Assembly: GCA_963978905.1 (NCBI GenBank)
Contig: OZ022260.1
Span: forward strand, 47,079,551 to 47,143,550
DNA length: 64,000 nt
Source of the DNA: Trichostrongylus colubriformis
Lineage: Eukaryota > Nematoda > Chromadorea > Rhabditida > Trichostrongylidae
Direction: 5' to 3'
The notes under the pieces are model-generated. The model had not been told where the DNA came from. It was given only the letters and a program-made list of their open reading frames with translations, and searched no databases. This document shows positions 47,706 through 60,740 of the stretch, piece after piece. A program made the position numbers and the translations under genes. Position 1 is the first letter of the stretch; every line of letters begins with the position of its first letter.

Positions 47706-48924
47706 CTTCCATTGACCAAAATGAAGTGAAGTGACTGAATGGAAGTTGATATTCACAGGGACTCATCGTTTGAAAGGAATCACAAATGCCTTCCCATGGT
47801 CAGCTGGTACCATTACGCAGCACCTCGAAATGTAGTTATAAGTCTCCTTTCATTTATCCACATACCTTTTTGAAATAGTAAGTAGCAAGTGCGAGTGCAT
47901 GAATGTGGGCGCATCCTTTTTAATTATTTGCATACATCGAAGAGTGGAGGGAGAAGTGCGAAAGTGAAGAATCTCCTCTTAGGGAAGTATGGCACCATTG
48001 GTGGGATTTTTCAGATGCTCGATGAAGAGGTAATAAAAACAGCGGAAAAATGAGCAAGGCCCCACGCAGTTGATACAGAGTCCTGGTAAACAGATAATGC
48101 ACAGGTTATAACTAAAATATATGGCACAATTTGTGTGATTTTTCGAAGGCTCGATAGTGGGATTTTTAAATTCCATGGAATTTCCCCGAAAACAACCAAG
48201 CACACAATAATACAGCTATGAGCTAGTGGTACAGTTTGCAAGAACATGGTTTCAGTTTCCAAGGAAAAACTTCGCGATCTTTGAAAAAAAGGTAAGCTTA
48301 ATTAAATATATGATGCTATATATAATGACAGCTACAGTTACAATCAGCAGAGTCTGACACGCTACAGCAATCGAGAGACATCGAACGACTACTACACGGA
48401 GGATTCTGTTTTTCATAACATTCCTACAGTGCTGTCAGATGTGACGACGGACCAAACCAAAATAATTCGTTCGATGGAAAGCACATGGTGTTAATGAGAA
48501 GTCACTTCCTATGGTTGGGCCCACAGTTGATCACTACAATGGAGCAATGTTTGCAGCAGTTTCTTATTTCTAGAGCAAAATGTGGAGATAGGGAAGAGTG
48601 AATCAATCATGATTGGAATTATCAGCCAAAGTACCAAAGACAGAGAACCAAAGCCGATCCAAACATTGTGGCAGTTGCTCTACTACTGTGGGAACAACAT
48701 CTAGTGAGCAGCGGAGGCATTGCATTTGGGTTGTCGCCTCAGATCTCCTCCGTATGTGACTCTCTGGGGAGCTATTTGTAAACTCGAAAAAGCCCATCAC
48801 TGATATTCTATTGCCCTGATCTCTTCACAAGCTAGGAGACTGAGGTAAAACAAAGCATCAAAGTGATGTCGCTGAACGTTCACGCATGTATTCGACAGAG
48901 CTTCTTCAACTCTACGGAACGGTT

Positions 48925-49620
48925 CTATTTGTCCTTTAAAATCTCTTCCTGTTCAATATCTATGAGGCTCAGAAATGGAGTAATCAGGAGGCAAAATTCG
49001 CTCTCTCGGGATCTATACTTGTTCTACCATAGAAGTAAAAAAATATACACTTATACGTTTTCGATAGAGCTTTTTCAGCACCACAAAACAGTACACAGCA
49101 CTTGTTATTTGAAATGGCTCTACTGCTTGCTGTTTTTGAGGCTTAGAAGTAGGCAGTTCACGGAACATATGCGCTCTCTCTTTCTCTTCTTTTTCGCCTA
49201 CCATCGATGTGGAGAAAAAAAATCGGGGCAGTATTATTGGACCGATACTCCTCACTACAACAAAAAAAAATTAATCAACGATGCATTATATATCTCTGAT
49301 GATTCAATCAAATTCGTAGAAGGTCAGATTTCTGGATCTTGGTGTATCGAATAGTGCGAGTTTTTTTTTTTTTTTACCTACAAATACTTCATTTCTGAGC
49401 CTCAAGAACAACAAGCAATTGAAGGGTCAAAAACAAATAGCTGTAGAGCTGTCTGTAGAGCTGCCATTCTGTAGAGTTGAAAAAAATCTATAGAAAACAT
49501 ATTAGCATATATTTTTGGCCTCGAAGTAGAGGAAGTCGAGTAGGTGCCGAAAACGCAAATTTTCGCCTGACCGCTCCATTCTTGCGTCTCATGAATGCTA
49601 AACAATTGAATGTTTTAAAA
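48925..49620. repeat. Foldback-like dispersed repeat family H, long copy
   Basis: Left arm GAGGCTCAGAAATGGAGTAA with AAAATTCGC; right arm, inverse, GCTCCATTCTTGCGTCTCAT with GCGAAAATTTGCG. Internal blocks AGTAAAAAAATATACACTTA, TTTTCGATAGAGC and CACCACAAAACAGTA match the 41.6- and 45.9-kb copies. The 163-codon ORF from 48863 lies inside this repeat and includes low-complexity T/A runs; I do not call it a gene. Confidence 0.6.
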
Positions 49621-50531
49621 AACATAGTAACATTTTGTAGATAAGTAGAAGCTCTGTCGAATACTTATACAAACCTTGTCGAAAGTAGGAGAAAACGCTG
49701 CGAACAGGGAATAAAAAACGGTTTGAACTTACATATTGCACAACCCAATAAAATAACTACCCTGCGGCTCAATGCTGTAGCTTCTCAGGGAATTCCAGGA
49801 GCAATCGAGCGACTCCAAAAGGATGGACGAAGTAACTCAGAAGGAAATCAAACGGTGATTCTTTCCAATCGATCGATTGGTTGATCGATTCGATCTGGAT
49901 TCAAACGGACTGGAACTCAGTCATGCGTACACTATCGTCATATTCGAACACTGCTCAACTTTCGCCTAAAACGATAGCTAACGAAAGTTTCGTTGAGAGA
50001 GGATCGACCACGAATCATCAGTTAGCCTTGAACTTTAAGAAAACACTATGGTTCAATTTTAGCAAACACGAAGTTCCTAGCAACGAACGATCAAACAAAT
50101 AGTATTCACTCGACAAGAGAATGGAGCAACATGAAGGAGGTCGAAGGTGAAAATTTGTATGAGGGTCTGAAATGCCAAGCAATCAATGAAAACATCAATA
50201 AAATACACAAACACTAACATAACAATTACTGTATGTAGCTGGATTGAAAAGGATTAACGCTACGCTTAAAGACGCCTTCAAGGAAACCTTGGCCGATCGT
50301 GAAATATGAAAGTGGAGATGCTAATTAGTTCAACAGTAAAATGAGAACATAAGGAAGTCTCAAAAACTCAACGGCCTTTTTCAATACCGATCTTGTTTGA
50401 AGATGTACTGCGTCATCTGTGTCACAGACGAGCGGATGCATGCGAATGGGCCAGCTGAGACAACGTTGCCCGCTCTACGCAGCTCCTCCTGCCGTCGTCA
50501 TCCACCGCACCAAAAACATTCAGGGGAGATG

Positions 50532-50756
50532 GGGTGAGGCTACTTACTCCGGGAAATCGCGTGGACGCCAACGGCGAGGGCGCGGCGGGTGCGAGTGCCA
50601 ACGGCAGGGCATGGCAGCCCTCAAGCGAGGCAGTATGGCATGGGTGGAAGCGCTGAAGGTGACGCAGCCACGCTCTGCAGGGCTCCCAAAAGCAATCGAT
50701 TCACAAGCCGTACTGGTGGTGCCGCGAGCGATTTTCCGGAGTAAGTAGCCTCACCC
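50532..50756. mobile_element. Family B core carrying different ends (225 bp)
   Basis: The core is that of family B (GGGTGCGAGTGCCAACGGC, GGGCATGGCAGCC, GAAGGTGACGCAGCC, CAAGCCGTACTGGTGGT). The terminal repeat is different: GGGTGAGGCTACTTACTCCG, present in inverted orientation at the right end. Only the first five bases (GGGTG) are shared with the other copies. The nine bases outside each end agree at 6 of 9. Confidence 0.75.
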
Positions 50757-51820
50757 GGCCAGGTGCCAACAAGGAACATGACCCCAATTGTGACTACCGT
50801 CATTACCCCAAAGGTATCTTCAAACGATTCCGGTATTTTTATATCTAGAACATCGTGGTAGAGAATTACTTCCGAAAAATGAAGTCCGAAAAAAGATGTT
50901 ACCACTAGATCCTGATGGGATGCGTCTAAGCAGTGCGCATGTTATGCTGATTCTTTCGAAGTACCATGGAAGAATCTGCCCAGCGATGACCATTACACGT
51001 CGTCCACAATGGCCCACGACCTATGAATGAAATTCAAGCACACGAGATCACGCATCGGAAGCGAGTGGATGAATGTCATACACGCCATCTTTTATTTGGA
51101 ACCGGTCAAAGTACCAACTTTTTGAGGGGATCACTTCTCTTTCGCATCGCTTTACGACACCTGGTTCCTTTTTTGCCGCTTTATCGACTGGAAATGACTT
51201 GCTGGAAGGCTCGTCGGCACTCATGTGTTATGGACTAGACTGAATATAAAAGCTTTAAAGTTTTTCCGAAAAATGCGGATGATGTCCTCATCTCAGTGGA
51301 ATTATCAATGAGAAGGGAAAGATACACAAATTGAGTTCAACGGCTGGCTTTCATCTCATTCCAAGGGATCCGGCTGATGACATCTGATATCATAAAGGTA
51401 AAGAATGGTGGTGTTAGCGGAAAAGAAAGTAGGGAGGGACGATGACCCCATAAGAGCGCCGATCGTTCTCCCAATAAAGGGTGAAGCAAATGAGGTAAGG
51501 GTCAAGTTTGTGTTGAGAAATTCCCGTGAAGGGGGAGGAGGGAGGTACATTTGTGGTTGTTAGATTTTTATCTGATAGATGGTGAGGCAGCATAGATACT
51601 TTACTATCTGCTTCCCTCATCTCCGTCCATTTATCCTGTTCTGATATAAAGAGAAGTGATGATAATTAAGATTTCTTTATCTCTCAACCTAAAACTCAAT
51701 CTTTGAAACAGGAACATTTGGCATGAAAGAGGGGGTTGCATTATAGATCGCAGTCAGAAAAAGGGTTCATATGACACGAAAGATTTCTTCGACATTCAAT
51801 TTGTGACTCTCTTAACCATC

Positions 51821-51946
51821 CCCTCTTGAGATGCGCCATGTATTCTACCTACGTTCGCAATCGTTATGCCATTCAAATGGTATCTGACCTTTATACTTGT
51901 GATTGACGGGGAGCCGATGTACAGATTAGTATTGTTTTTTATGCCC
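51821..51946 (-). repeat. Dispersed repeat family G, proximal fragment
   Basis: Only the first half is recognisable: TTGAGATGCGCCATG, GCAATCGTTATG, and GAGCCGATGTACAGATTAGT. The short words GATGCGCCATGCA at 21729 and 25520 are probably further scraps of this end. Confidence 0.5.
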
Positions 51947-53174
51947 CGAAAAGATTCTGAAAGCAACTAACGCAAAGGAATGGAAGCATTGCTTTACTTG
52001 AGAGTTGAGCGGGGGTACTATGCGAGAAGAACTGGCAGGTGAACGAGTGGCTTGAGAAAGCAATGCCGTAGCCCAAAAACAATTCTATCTTGTTTATCCA
52101 CCTCAGAATGGAGTTGGACTGGAAAGAAACCTATTGTATGAGAGTATTTCTGCCTTTCAATCGGTTATAGAAGTCGATGCCTTATCTGAAAACCTGAAAC
52201 CTGAAACCTTATCTCTTTATGAAACAATGCAATTATTGCTGAAGTGAAGCTCAGTACAAAGGTGAACCGCTCGAAACTAGACAGAAACTATAGCGCTTAA
52301 CCGAAGCTTCGAAGTAGCTGCACGTATCAAAAGCATGGAAAGTGGCGTGATCTTCAAAGAGAATCACAGTGAGTCTCGGAATGTAATGTCGGGTGATCGT
52401 TCAACAACACACATTAGTCACGGGAAGGCAAGTAATGTAATGGTTGTTCGAAATATTTTGGTGATTCACAGAAATACTTACGATTGTCATGAAGATGACA
52501 TTGTTTCCAGACAAGAAAAGCAAATCGAATTTCAGTAGAAAGAGATTAAAGAAGTGTAACCGGAGCCTGGAAAGTTCAACGCAACTTTCGTCCCATGTGA
52601 TCCCTTTGAAAGCTGTTCTACCATGTAAACAGGAAGTTTTTGGTATTGTAAATGTCAGAGATTGTCAATAAGCCCATAACCATCGAAAAGAAAAGTCTCT
52701 TCTAGCTGAATTGGGCAGCGTTGCACAACTACGTAGAGGACCGTACCCTTTGTATATCACCCGGCCTATAAATATAGAAATGCCCTTGCTGTAGAACTCA
52801 GCTGAACCGTTCGATATGAATGTGGGGCCATAGGAAATGGAAGAACAGTTGGAATAAATTTCTGAATAACAGATTTCTTGTTCAACCGATAACGATTTGT
52901 TTTGTTCCGCAATAGCAGCTGGCAGACAGAACGAATAAAACCAACACGACCAGATCCGATCACATATCCATACAATTTCGAGAGATGTTCCGTATCTGCT
53001 GCGCTTTTCCGTCAACAGTCACTTCCGACTCCTGTCAACATGCAAATAGCTTTCATTCTAATAGACCTAATTCGAGCGCATTGTCGTTACTTATCTTCAA
53101 CAAACAAAACACCTTGGACAATCACTTCCGGTGTCGCGAGGCCATCGCTCGCACCCAACCGCGGGTGGCGATTA

Positions 53175-53236
53175 ACTCTTCCGCGTCATTCACGGGGTGC
53201 ATCTCACTCTTCCGCGCCGTTCACGGGGTGCATTTC
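53175..53236. repeat. 31-bp tandem duplication
   Basis: Two adjacent units begin ACTCTTCCGCG and end TCACGGGGTGCAT, differing at a few positions. No gene is recognised around them. Confidence 0.8.
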
Positions 53237-53499
53237 ATCGCACATCCAACACCCCATTTGGGTTTCCCCCCAGTTGAAACGCTAAATCCGCACGGAAACC
53301 GGCTGATTTATGGCGCGTCGACAAAGGCTGTGAATCTTCTCACAATCAACGAAAAAACTAACCTCAATCTTGACTAATAAACACTGAAAATGGGTCTTGC
53401 GACACCGCAACAATCCCATCATTCACAGGATCGATGGATAACATCTGCGGTAATTAGGGGGAACACACGTGCATGAAATGTTCATTGCATGAATAGCAC

Positions 53500-53740
53500 G
53501 GGTGTGTGCAGATATGACGGGGAATCGCGTGGCCACCTGCGGCGAGTGGCGCGGCGGCTGCGAGTGCCAGTCGCAGGGCATGGCAGCCTTTAAGCGGCAG
53601 CAGTGTGGCATGGATGGAAGGGCAGAGGTGACGCAGCCACGCTCTGCCGGATCCCAAGGGCAATCGATACGGCAAGTCGTGCTGGTGGAGCCGCGAATGG
53701 AACGCCGCGAAGCGATTCCCTGTCATATCTGCATACACCC
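53500..53740. mobile_element. Mutator-like miniature element, family B, copy 2 (241 bp)
   Basis: It has the same GGGTGTGTGCAGATATGAC end as the 13.8-kb copy; the right end has one change (GCATACACCC). The nine flanking bases are GAATAGCAC and GATTAGCAC, 8 of 9 identical, a clear near-intact target duplication. The core words TGCGAGTGCCAG, GGGCATGGCAGCC and GAGGTGACGCAGCC match the other copies. Confidence 0.85.
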
Positions 53741-54691
53741 GATTAGCACAATTGCGAAGTGAGAAGAACGCAAGAATTCCCTACAACACGGCATTCTCAA
53801 GATTACTTCGCCGAACGTGCGCTATGTGCATTGGCATTTTGCAAGTATCCAGTTCGGTACAACGGCTGAAAGAGTTGCGCTGGATGGGAAGGCATAAGGA
53901 GGGTCTTACCAAGGAAATGAGAAAAATGATCTATGAAACCATAAGAAGGTTTCGTATGGAATGTACGATTCGAGGCGGCGCGGTTCTGGCAATTTCAAGG
54001 TATTCGACTAAATTCGAGGTTTTTTCCGCTTTACACAAAAAATCACAGGGTTCAAACTTCACGAACATGAACAGTAACGCAGCTGACCTGGTCTAATTTC
54101 CACGTTTTTGCGAAAGTTTTATAAAATAATCCAGTGCCATGGAAAGAATAGAGAACACTACAGTAACTGTGATGGTGAGAGATGAATTATTGGATGTAGC
54201 TGAACACGATACTTCAAAAGGATCAGTGATTTATTTACTCATTGAATACCGCAGGAACCTTCAAGTGGAGTCGAGGACGTGATTGACGACCAAATAGGGA
54301 AGCGAAACGACGGGCGATGAATCGGGCAACGAGTGACACACAATTCAGCGAACCATATTTTTCGATTTCTATCCTCGTAATCCAATGGATTGAAAACAAA
54401 GATCATGGGATGTGGGCGGGCATCATAATCCAGTAATCCCACGTTGATATGGTCACACTGTTCCTGGGCTTATCCAAGTATATCCATTGAGGGAGATTAT
54501 CAAAAGCCGACAAATCCTCTCAAAGACAGTATCAGGGGTAGTCTGATTATTGGGAAGTTTCTAAAATAAGTCACTCACATGGGAACTAGGGGTCTAAGAA
54601 GCCCGTTCATAGTAATATTCCTGTCGAAAAGCGCTCCCTCGAGGTGTAGAGATGCGTAACGGTTACCAGCTGACACCTTCGAATGATAGAC

Positions 54692-55068
54692 CCCGCCTTC
54701 AGGCGACTGATTCCTGACTGATTGCGATAAGAGTGGCCGAAGAGATGCGACAGGGTTGAAGGAATTGCGGCGCGCTCTCTCAGTTTAAGCGTGAAGATCA
54801 CTCCAGAAAACAGATGCGCTCTTATTTCCGAATATTCCATCGTTTCTACGACTTGTATGGGGAAGAGAAACTTCCGGACTACCCGCCTCTTGACGGGAAG
54901 ATCTTCTAGGTTGAGAATCAACGGTGAGAAGAGAGTTCAGTTTCTCGGGTCTTCGGCCATTTCCCTCCGTTTTTTCTCCACTGTCCAGTAACTAGGCATC
55001 TCGACTTCCACTATCGCCGCTTCTTTTACTTTTCGTCCGAATTTCCCCTAATGCTGCCTTTGAAGTTT
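54692..55068. repeat. Dispersed repeat family D, copy 2
   Basis: Same order of shared blocks as the 38.4-kb copy, with scattered substitutions and small indels. The two short ORFs here are not conserved between copies except for one small patch. Confidence 0.75.
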
Positions 55069-55920
55069 TGTATGCAGAAAAAAGAGCAAAGCGTAGGCTT
55101 TCCTTACAAGGTGGTTCCCGGGTAATCAAAGTTGTACCCCGCCTACTCATAATCTTTGAAATATGTTGAAATGAATGCATTTCAGTAGGCATTCAGAGGG
55201 GGAGCTACCTAAACATCGTTTTCAAATTTTGTTGAAATCATTCACTTCAAAAGAGAGCTTGCAAAAATTTTCGTGTCACAAATTGGTTGAGGAATAAGCA
55301 TTTTGGCTTCAAATCCTGATGACAAATGTGTAGAGAGCCAGCTGTGCTCAGATAAAAAGTGCAAAACTAGTTTCACCTCAATTTGAACTAAAAAAAGTAA
55401 GCGCACAACAAGCCGTTTCACTAAACGTTTTTACGTTTGTTGAGTTCCACGCAATGTTCGTTCAATGCTCGATAGCCTACGAGCCCTCAATGGGGAAAGG
55501 GGATAAAGGGCAAGTGAGAACCGTGAATAAAAGCTACAACCCTCAGAAGAAAGCGCCTAGGTTGAAGGTAGAACAGCAAAAGAAGGTCAAAAAAAGAAAT
55601 CTGGACATCAGTAGACAACCGTCTTGGATCGATAACTTCAGGTTCACGGAAAAAAACTGTGAGGCTATGCTGATGACGAATGGCGCCGGTAACTTGGTCT
55701 AATTTGAAGGGAAATGGGTCGAGACTTACCACGCGCATGCATGATGACGATATTGAGCACGGTCACTTAGCGAACATTAGCAGCAATTCGACAATACGGT
55801 CTCTAGGGCCAACTCTGGTTTTTGCGATTGCGACATATTTACAAAGAACTCATCCGGTGGAAGTTCACTGTGTTGATAGTAGGAATTTTTTTTCTGGAGC
55901 ATTACCATCGCATCATGGTA

Positions 55921-56106
55921 GAAGGCGGACGTGGTGTTGTGACAGATGGCGCGCACACCCTCTCTCATGGTGCGGGCATCAAATCCCGCATCAGTGCCAG
56001 CTAAGCCAATCTAGCCTTCCATCCAGGCTCGGTGAATTGGTATTGGATTCGTCTGGGAGGATAAAAGCGAATCACATTCATCTGCTGCCACGATTCTGAA
56101 GGATAT
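55921..56106 (+). repeat. Dispersed repeat family G copy
   Basis: Same orientation as the 43.9-kb copy: GTGGTGTTGTGACAGATGGC, ACCCTCTCTCATGGTGCGGG, AAATCCCGCATC, AAGCCAATCTAGCCTTCCAT, GTCTGGGAGGATAAAA, GCCACGATTCTGAA. It lies in the middle of a longer ORF (55680-56099), which is therefore repeat-derived. Confidence 0.72.
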
Positions 56107-57267
56107 TGGCAGGAACCCTAACCTTGGCCTCTTACGCGGGTGAAAAGGTAGGAAAAGGTCTCCTGTCTCCAACGAGCTGCGTATATGGCTTCCTTTCAGA
56201 GATGCTAGACTATGAGCATGAACGGGGTCAATCGAGGTGCAAGTCGACATTGTTGTCCTCGTAGCCTTCCTAGGCGAAGGAAAGTCTATGTATTCAGTAT
56301 AGATGGCTTTGAAGGACTGGATGCGTAGGATTAGTTCGGAAAATGAGATCCATCAACAACTGCTAGGCTTGCGACAGTAGAATAGCTCAATGTTGAGTGA
56401 AATCCTTGAACTGTGTTCGAGTTCAGGGCCATTTTGAGGGCGAGTTGATCCGCTTTAGTAAGGCAGCGATATTGTGTGACAGTATTCTATGCCCCACATG
56501 TACTTATTTTACGACCGGCGCTATACAAGTCGCGACGGCGCCATCACCAGTGTCGCCATACATGGACGTAACGAGGTTAACATTTGCGGGTGAACCTGTG
56601 CCGATTTAGTAGCGTTGGCTACACCATCTTGTATGTGTTTCGTGACCACCAGTCAACCAAAAAGGAGACCAACGTACGGCTACCGTGCTTCATACCTTCG
56701 ATGGAAGAGGTACTAGTGCAATGGGGTGGGTGGATTGACCTATTACTTAGTCGTGTAAGAAAGAGGAATCACATGTATTCATGTGTTAAACGAACCGTAC
56801 AACGCGCCATCTTGGGTTCCTGTAAACGCACCAATCCAGTTGAAAGAAAGGAGTTCACTGGGCAGAGTCAATTTCTATGAGTCAGAAACCAGTTGGTTTC
56901 TTGGGAAAGCTGATTTCAGACTCGTTCTATGAAAGTCTCACTCTGTTCTTTGAAACTACTCGTGTGTATTCATACGCATGAAAACATGTTGGGCACTGAT
57001 CAGCTATTTTTGTATGAGCCACGCATTTTGCCAAGAAACTCGTATTCGCCGAAGCAGTGTTTTTAAATCCGTTAAGACAAGTCTCGACTTCGGAAATAAG
57101 GGTGATAATTAATGTTTTGCAAAAGTCGGGATTTGATGATTCGACAATATAAATAGGACTGATTCATTCAGAGGAGGAATCAGACACTTTGGCCGCTTAA
57201 TTTCGCGTTTTCATAAATATAAACTGCCTTTAATTAAATCACGCGAACGAATTGATGAACAAAAAGA

Positions 57268-57905
57268 TGTTCGACCACTTGCAGCCTTTGTCAGAGCGTT
57301 TCGAATTTTATCAACAATAGAAGAGTGCTTATGAAATGCACATTTCATGACAATTTCGTATGGGATGTTAGTCAAACAGTGAAGGTTCTACGTGGTTAGT
57401 CGCTGAGAAGGAGAAGAGAAACCATTAAAACTTCAGATATTTTGGGCTTCACTCGTTATTTTCAACCTCCACTGCACAAATTCATGAAGGTACTTAGCGA
57501 ATGAACCAGACACAAAGGGCGAAAAAGAAGAGACAGGGAGAGAGAGGATCGAAGGAAGCAGAGAGAGAGGATCGAAGGAAGCAGACCACGTGGTTGTCCT
57601 AATACGGACGGTTAGGCCGCGGTTATACTTTGCGGTGCCGGCGGCAGGGCGTGACTGCGTATCTCTACGTCTCCACCTATGCCACCCTGCCTCGTTGCCT
57701 GCTTCATCTCTTCACCTCCCCCTTGCCACTCTCCCTCGCTGCTTGTGAATGCACCTGCCGGCGGTGAGTATGACCGCGGCCTTATCTAATCGTTGTCTAA
57801 GCGCCTTCAGCACCATGATGAGTAACCATCATGGCGCAGCATGGGTGCAGCCCTGTCTATCTATAGTCTTTACATAGGAACGGGACTATTTGCTTACTCA
57901 AATAA
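57268..57905. repeat. Dispersed repeat family E, copy with nested insert
   Basis: Same unit as 47257-47705, with the 167-bp TTA element inserted at 57615 and a local tandem duplication of about 23 bp (GAGAGGATCGAAGGAAGCAG, two units, 57541-57586) just before it. Confidence 0.75.
57615..57781. mobile_element. Miniature TIR element with TTA target duplication (167 bp), nested in family E
   Basis: Inverted ends are GGCCGCGGTYATACT; TTA lies outside both ends (57612-57614, 57782-57784). TTA duplications are typical of PIF/Harbinger-type insertions. The surrounding DNA is a copy of dispersed repeat E; the other copy at 47.3-47.7 kb lacks the insert at the matching place, which gives an empty-site comparison. 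Part of its core (57655-57695) matches the reverse complement of the family B core. Confidence 0.75.
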
Positions 57906-60740
57906 TTGAACGGGATAAATGCTATAGCGGGTTCATTATGATGGTACAACGAGAGATCCCCCGAAACTGAAACGAGACAATTCTTCTTCATTCCCTAACC
58001 AAGATATGTCAAAGATAGCTTTCTCTATACTCGCGCTCACCCTTGGATGTTCAGATCCAACGAGATTTTCAGTTTTTGGAAAGTCAAAGGATCAGCCATG
58101 TAAGCATCATAGTTCGTGTACAATTCCGACGAGCAAAATATTACATGAGCAATCAATGAGCGACCATGCAGCTCACTCCTTCATCTAAAAATTCAGAATT
58201 CCTTTTCTCTGGAAATTTCCAAGTTATCTGCGATACTTACAGTCAGATGTTATAAGAGAAAATGCAGCACACTCGCTGTCCAAAAATAAAGCTTTTTGTT
58301 AGCAAATCTAGATGGATTAAAGGAGGTGGAGAGGCCTATCAAACACTCAGATGCCTTTCTGTCTTTGCTTAAGAAACTGCTTTTCGCTTGGAGTGTCTTT
58401 CCAAGGGAAAGCTGAATGGAGTTGGAGCAAATAAACATAAGGCGGTGCGATCCGACAATACCACAGACCTCGACAACACTTGAAAAACGGCAATGATATC
58501 GCGTCTCACTAACGGATCCTCTTCAAGGCTAGTTTTTTGACTAAATACTGGTTTATCTGTACTGCACGTGATGTGTGTCGTAAATGGAGAAGAACATAAG
58601 ACGTCGGAACCTCCTAACTCTTTCTAAAAGTGCATTATGTACTCGAGTTCTTCGCAAAATTCAAGGAATATGTAGCTGAAAGGACACTGTTTATGCAGCA
58701 GTTTGTCAGTATACTGTGGACATTCCAGCGGACAGCACCACTACCGACCTTATAATGATACGAGACTTGCTCAAATGGATCGGCAAATCCGCAAAATAAC
58801 AACGCAGCTTATCACAGCTATCTATCCAAAACTAATCCAGCGAAATTAATCTGAAATTTCCATCCGCTCGATGTGATTGCCGAGCTTGTTTACCCTAGGA
58901 ATTAAAAATGAATACTCATAAATTTGGCCCCTCCTCTCTTTACCAGAAAGTCCATCTGGCATACTCCTCCACTTGATACCCTTCTCCCGACGCCCCAGGT
59001 CTCAAGGGGTAAATGTCAGAGACAAGATAGGGACGTACACGGTGGCACCTTTAGGTGCGAAGTGACCTGTAATTATTTTACCGTATACCTACAGTATACT
59101 TTCTAGACTAAAGACCCTCACCCACGTACACAGAACATATATGTAGGTCACTCGATTAAGGAGATGATCTGAATACAAAAGGCCGACAAAAAGGAGAAAG
59201 GCGAAAGAGGAAATTCGAAGATTTCAAGATTGACGAATGTGTTAATCCACCTTTGTGAAATTAATAATGGCATCAAAAGAAGGGTTAAAAGGACTCCGCA
59301 CAAGATCAAATCTGGCAGTGATTGCACTCATGCATTTTAGTCCCTGTTTGTTCTTCAAATTTCTAAAGAAGTCCGTTTCAAACAAATTGAGCAAACAGCA
59401 GGAGATTTCATGGATCTGTAGAAGAAATAGGAAGGCTGAGGAATTTGGCGGCGGGTAAATACAGCCACCAATAAAAAGGGCGTGGCATGTTAGTGTTTGG
59501 AAGTCAACGCCCAATGTTTGTGTCACGGATTTCACATGCAAAGCAGCGTGCAGAATCGCGGACACTTGAGATCAGCTCAAGGCGTCTCGCTCCAGGAATG
59601 GCGCCGCTCGCCCCGCCACAGGTTCTGTCGGATATCCTCGGCAAATCATAGTGAAAAGCTGTTCGCTAAAGAGGGGAAGCGTTTTTGGGGATGTTGAGAA
59701 GCGTGTACTAGAGAGTTACTAAATCTAGCTCTTGTCAGAACACGAAAGGAGAGCGCCACAAATAGTAACTATTCAAGCTACACCTTCTGAATATCGACGT
59801 ACCAACCGGCCATTACAGCGTCGTAGATGTTCTAATTACTCAATTAGGTCCTTGAAAGTGAATAAAAGTATAAATTATATGGCAGTGAATTACTACGTGA
59901 GAGGGAAGTTCAGCAATTGCCTTTTCCCGAGTTTTTTATTGGGGCACCTAACCGGAATTGTAGTAGTCGGATTAGAACCCTTGCTGCCGAAACTGCTCCA
60001 GACAGGTGCGGTCGGTCGGTTTAAGTGAGCGAAAAGTGCAAAGGCAAACTTCAAACTTCATCAATGCCCGTTAATCTGGGTAATGGTCCGCTAAAAGGAT
60101 AACTCCAATGGGCAGCTCACGTGTGGGAGGACTCCTATAAAGATAAAACAAAGTGGTAAAACGTCTTTCGATTCATGTGGAGAGGGACGAAATAATCTCG
60201 AATTTCCATAAAAAATCTTATGATAGCCCTGATCAAATAAGAAAGATGGTGCGTTCCAAGGGACGCAATAAATTCTGCCGTGATCCTTCCTCCCATTTAT
60301 TTAACGAGGTCACCACGTTTTTGGGAACGTGTTCCAAATATGAATTGGGATTCAAAACGATTAGGCACGGAAATGTGTTATACTTCGCCGTAAATGTAAT
60401 ACAAACAAGCCACGGCACAGGTCAACATTGTCTAGGACGCAAGGAGCCTCCTCAAATAGGACGATTCCCCAGATCAGCTGAGATGGACGTCGGTCGCAGA
60501 TCAGAAGACAATGGAAGTGGATATAGAGCTGGTGAACTACCTAACTAACTACTACTAACTATAGTGGTGGTAACAATAAGCAAGATATATACTTGAAGCA
60601 AAGCTGGTATGTACATGAATACGCACAATTCGGCTACACGGTGTTATGTAGGCAGATCATATTATGTATAACGGCTTGTTATTAGGAAGTGATAAAGTTA
60701 AAGTTAAAAGGATAACGTTTTGGCGTTAATCAATCCCTTT
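57906..60740. other. No firm gene
   Basis: A 60-codon ORF at 58006 starts with a hydrophobic MSKIAFSILALTLGC that could be a signal peptide. A 131-codon plus ORF at 60153-60548 ends just before a CTAACTAACTACTACTAACT tail that resembles the short tandem tail of a LINE. Neither has family support. Confidence 0.35.

Larger units (their letters stand above)
49621..53499. other. No gene recognised outside listed repeats
   Basis: Short ORFs only (for example 49881-50102 and 52335-52538) with no motif. The listed family B element, repeat G fragment and 31-bp duplication account for the structure I can see. Confidence 0.4.
53741..57267. other. No gene recognised outside listed repeats
   Basis: Two plus ORFs (53752-54096 and 55454-55702) end in the similar peptides NSNAADLV and TNGAGNLV before TAA and share the DNA word around CTTGGTCTAATTT/CCTGGTCTAATTT. 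They may be fragments of one unknown dispersed unit. Confidence 0.35.

Noticed and set aside
48863..49354. 163-codon plus ORF
   Set aside because: It lies inside dispersed repeat H and is not conserved in the other copies.
60153..60548. 131-codon plus ORF followed by a CTAACTAACTACTACTAACT tail
   Set aside because: It could be a LINE 3' end, but I could not align the translated sequence to a reverse transcriptase or C-terminal motif with confidence.
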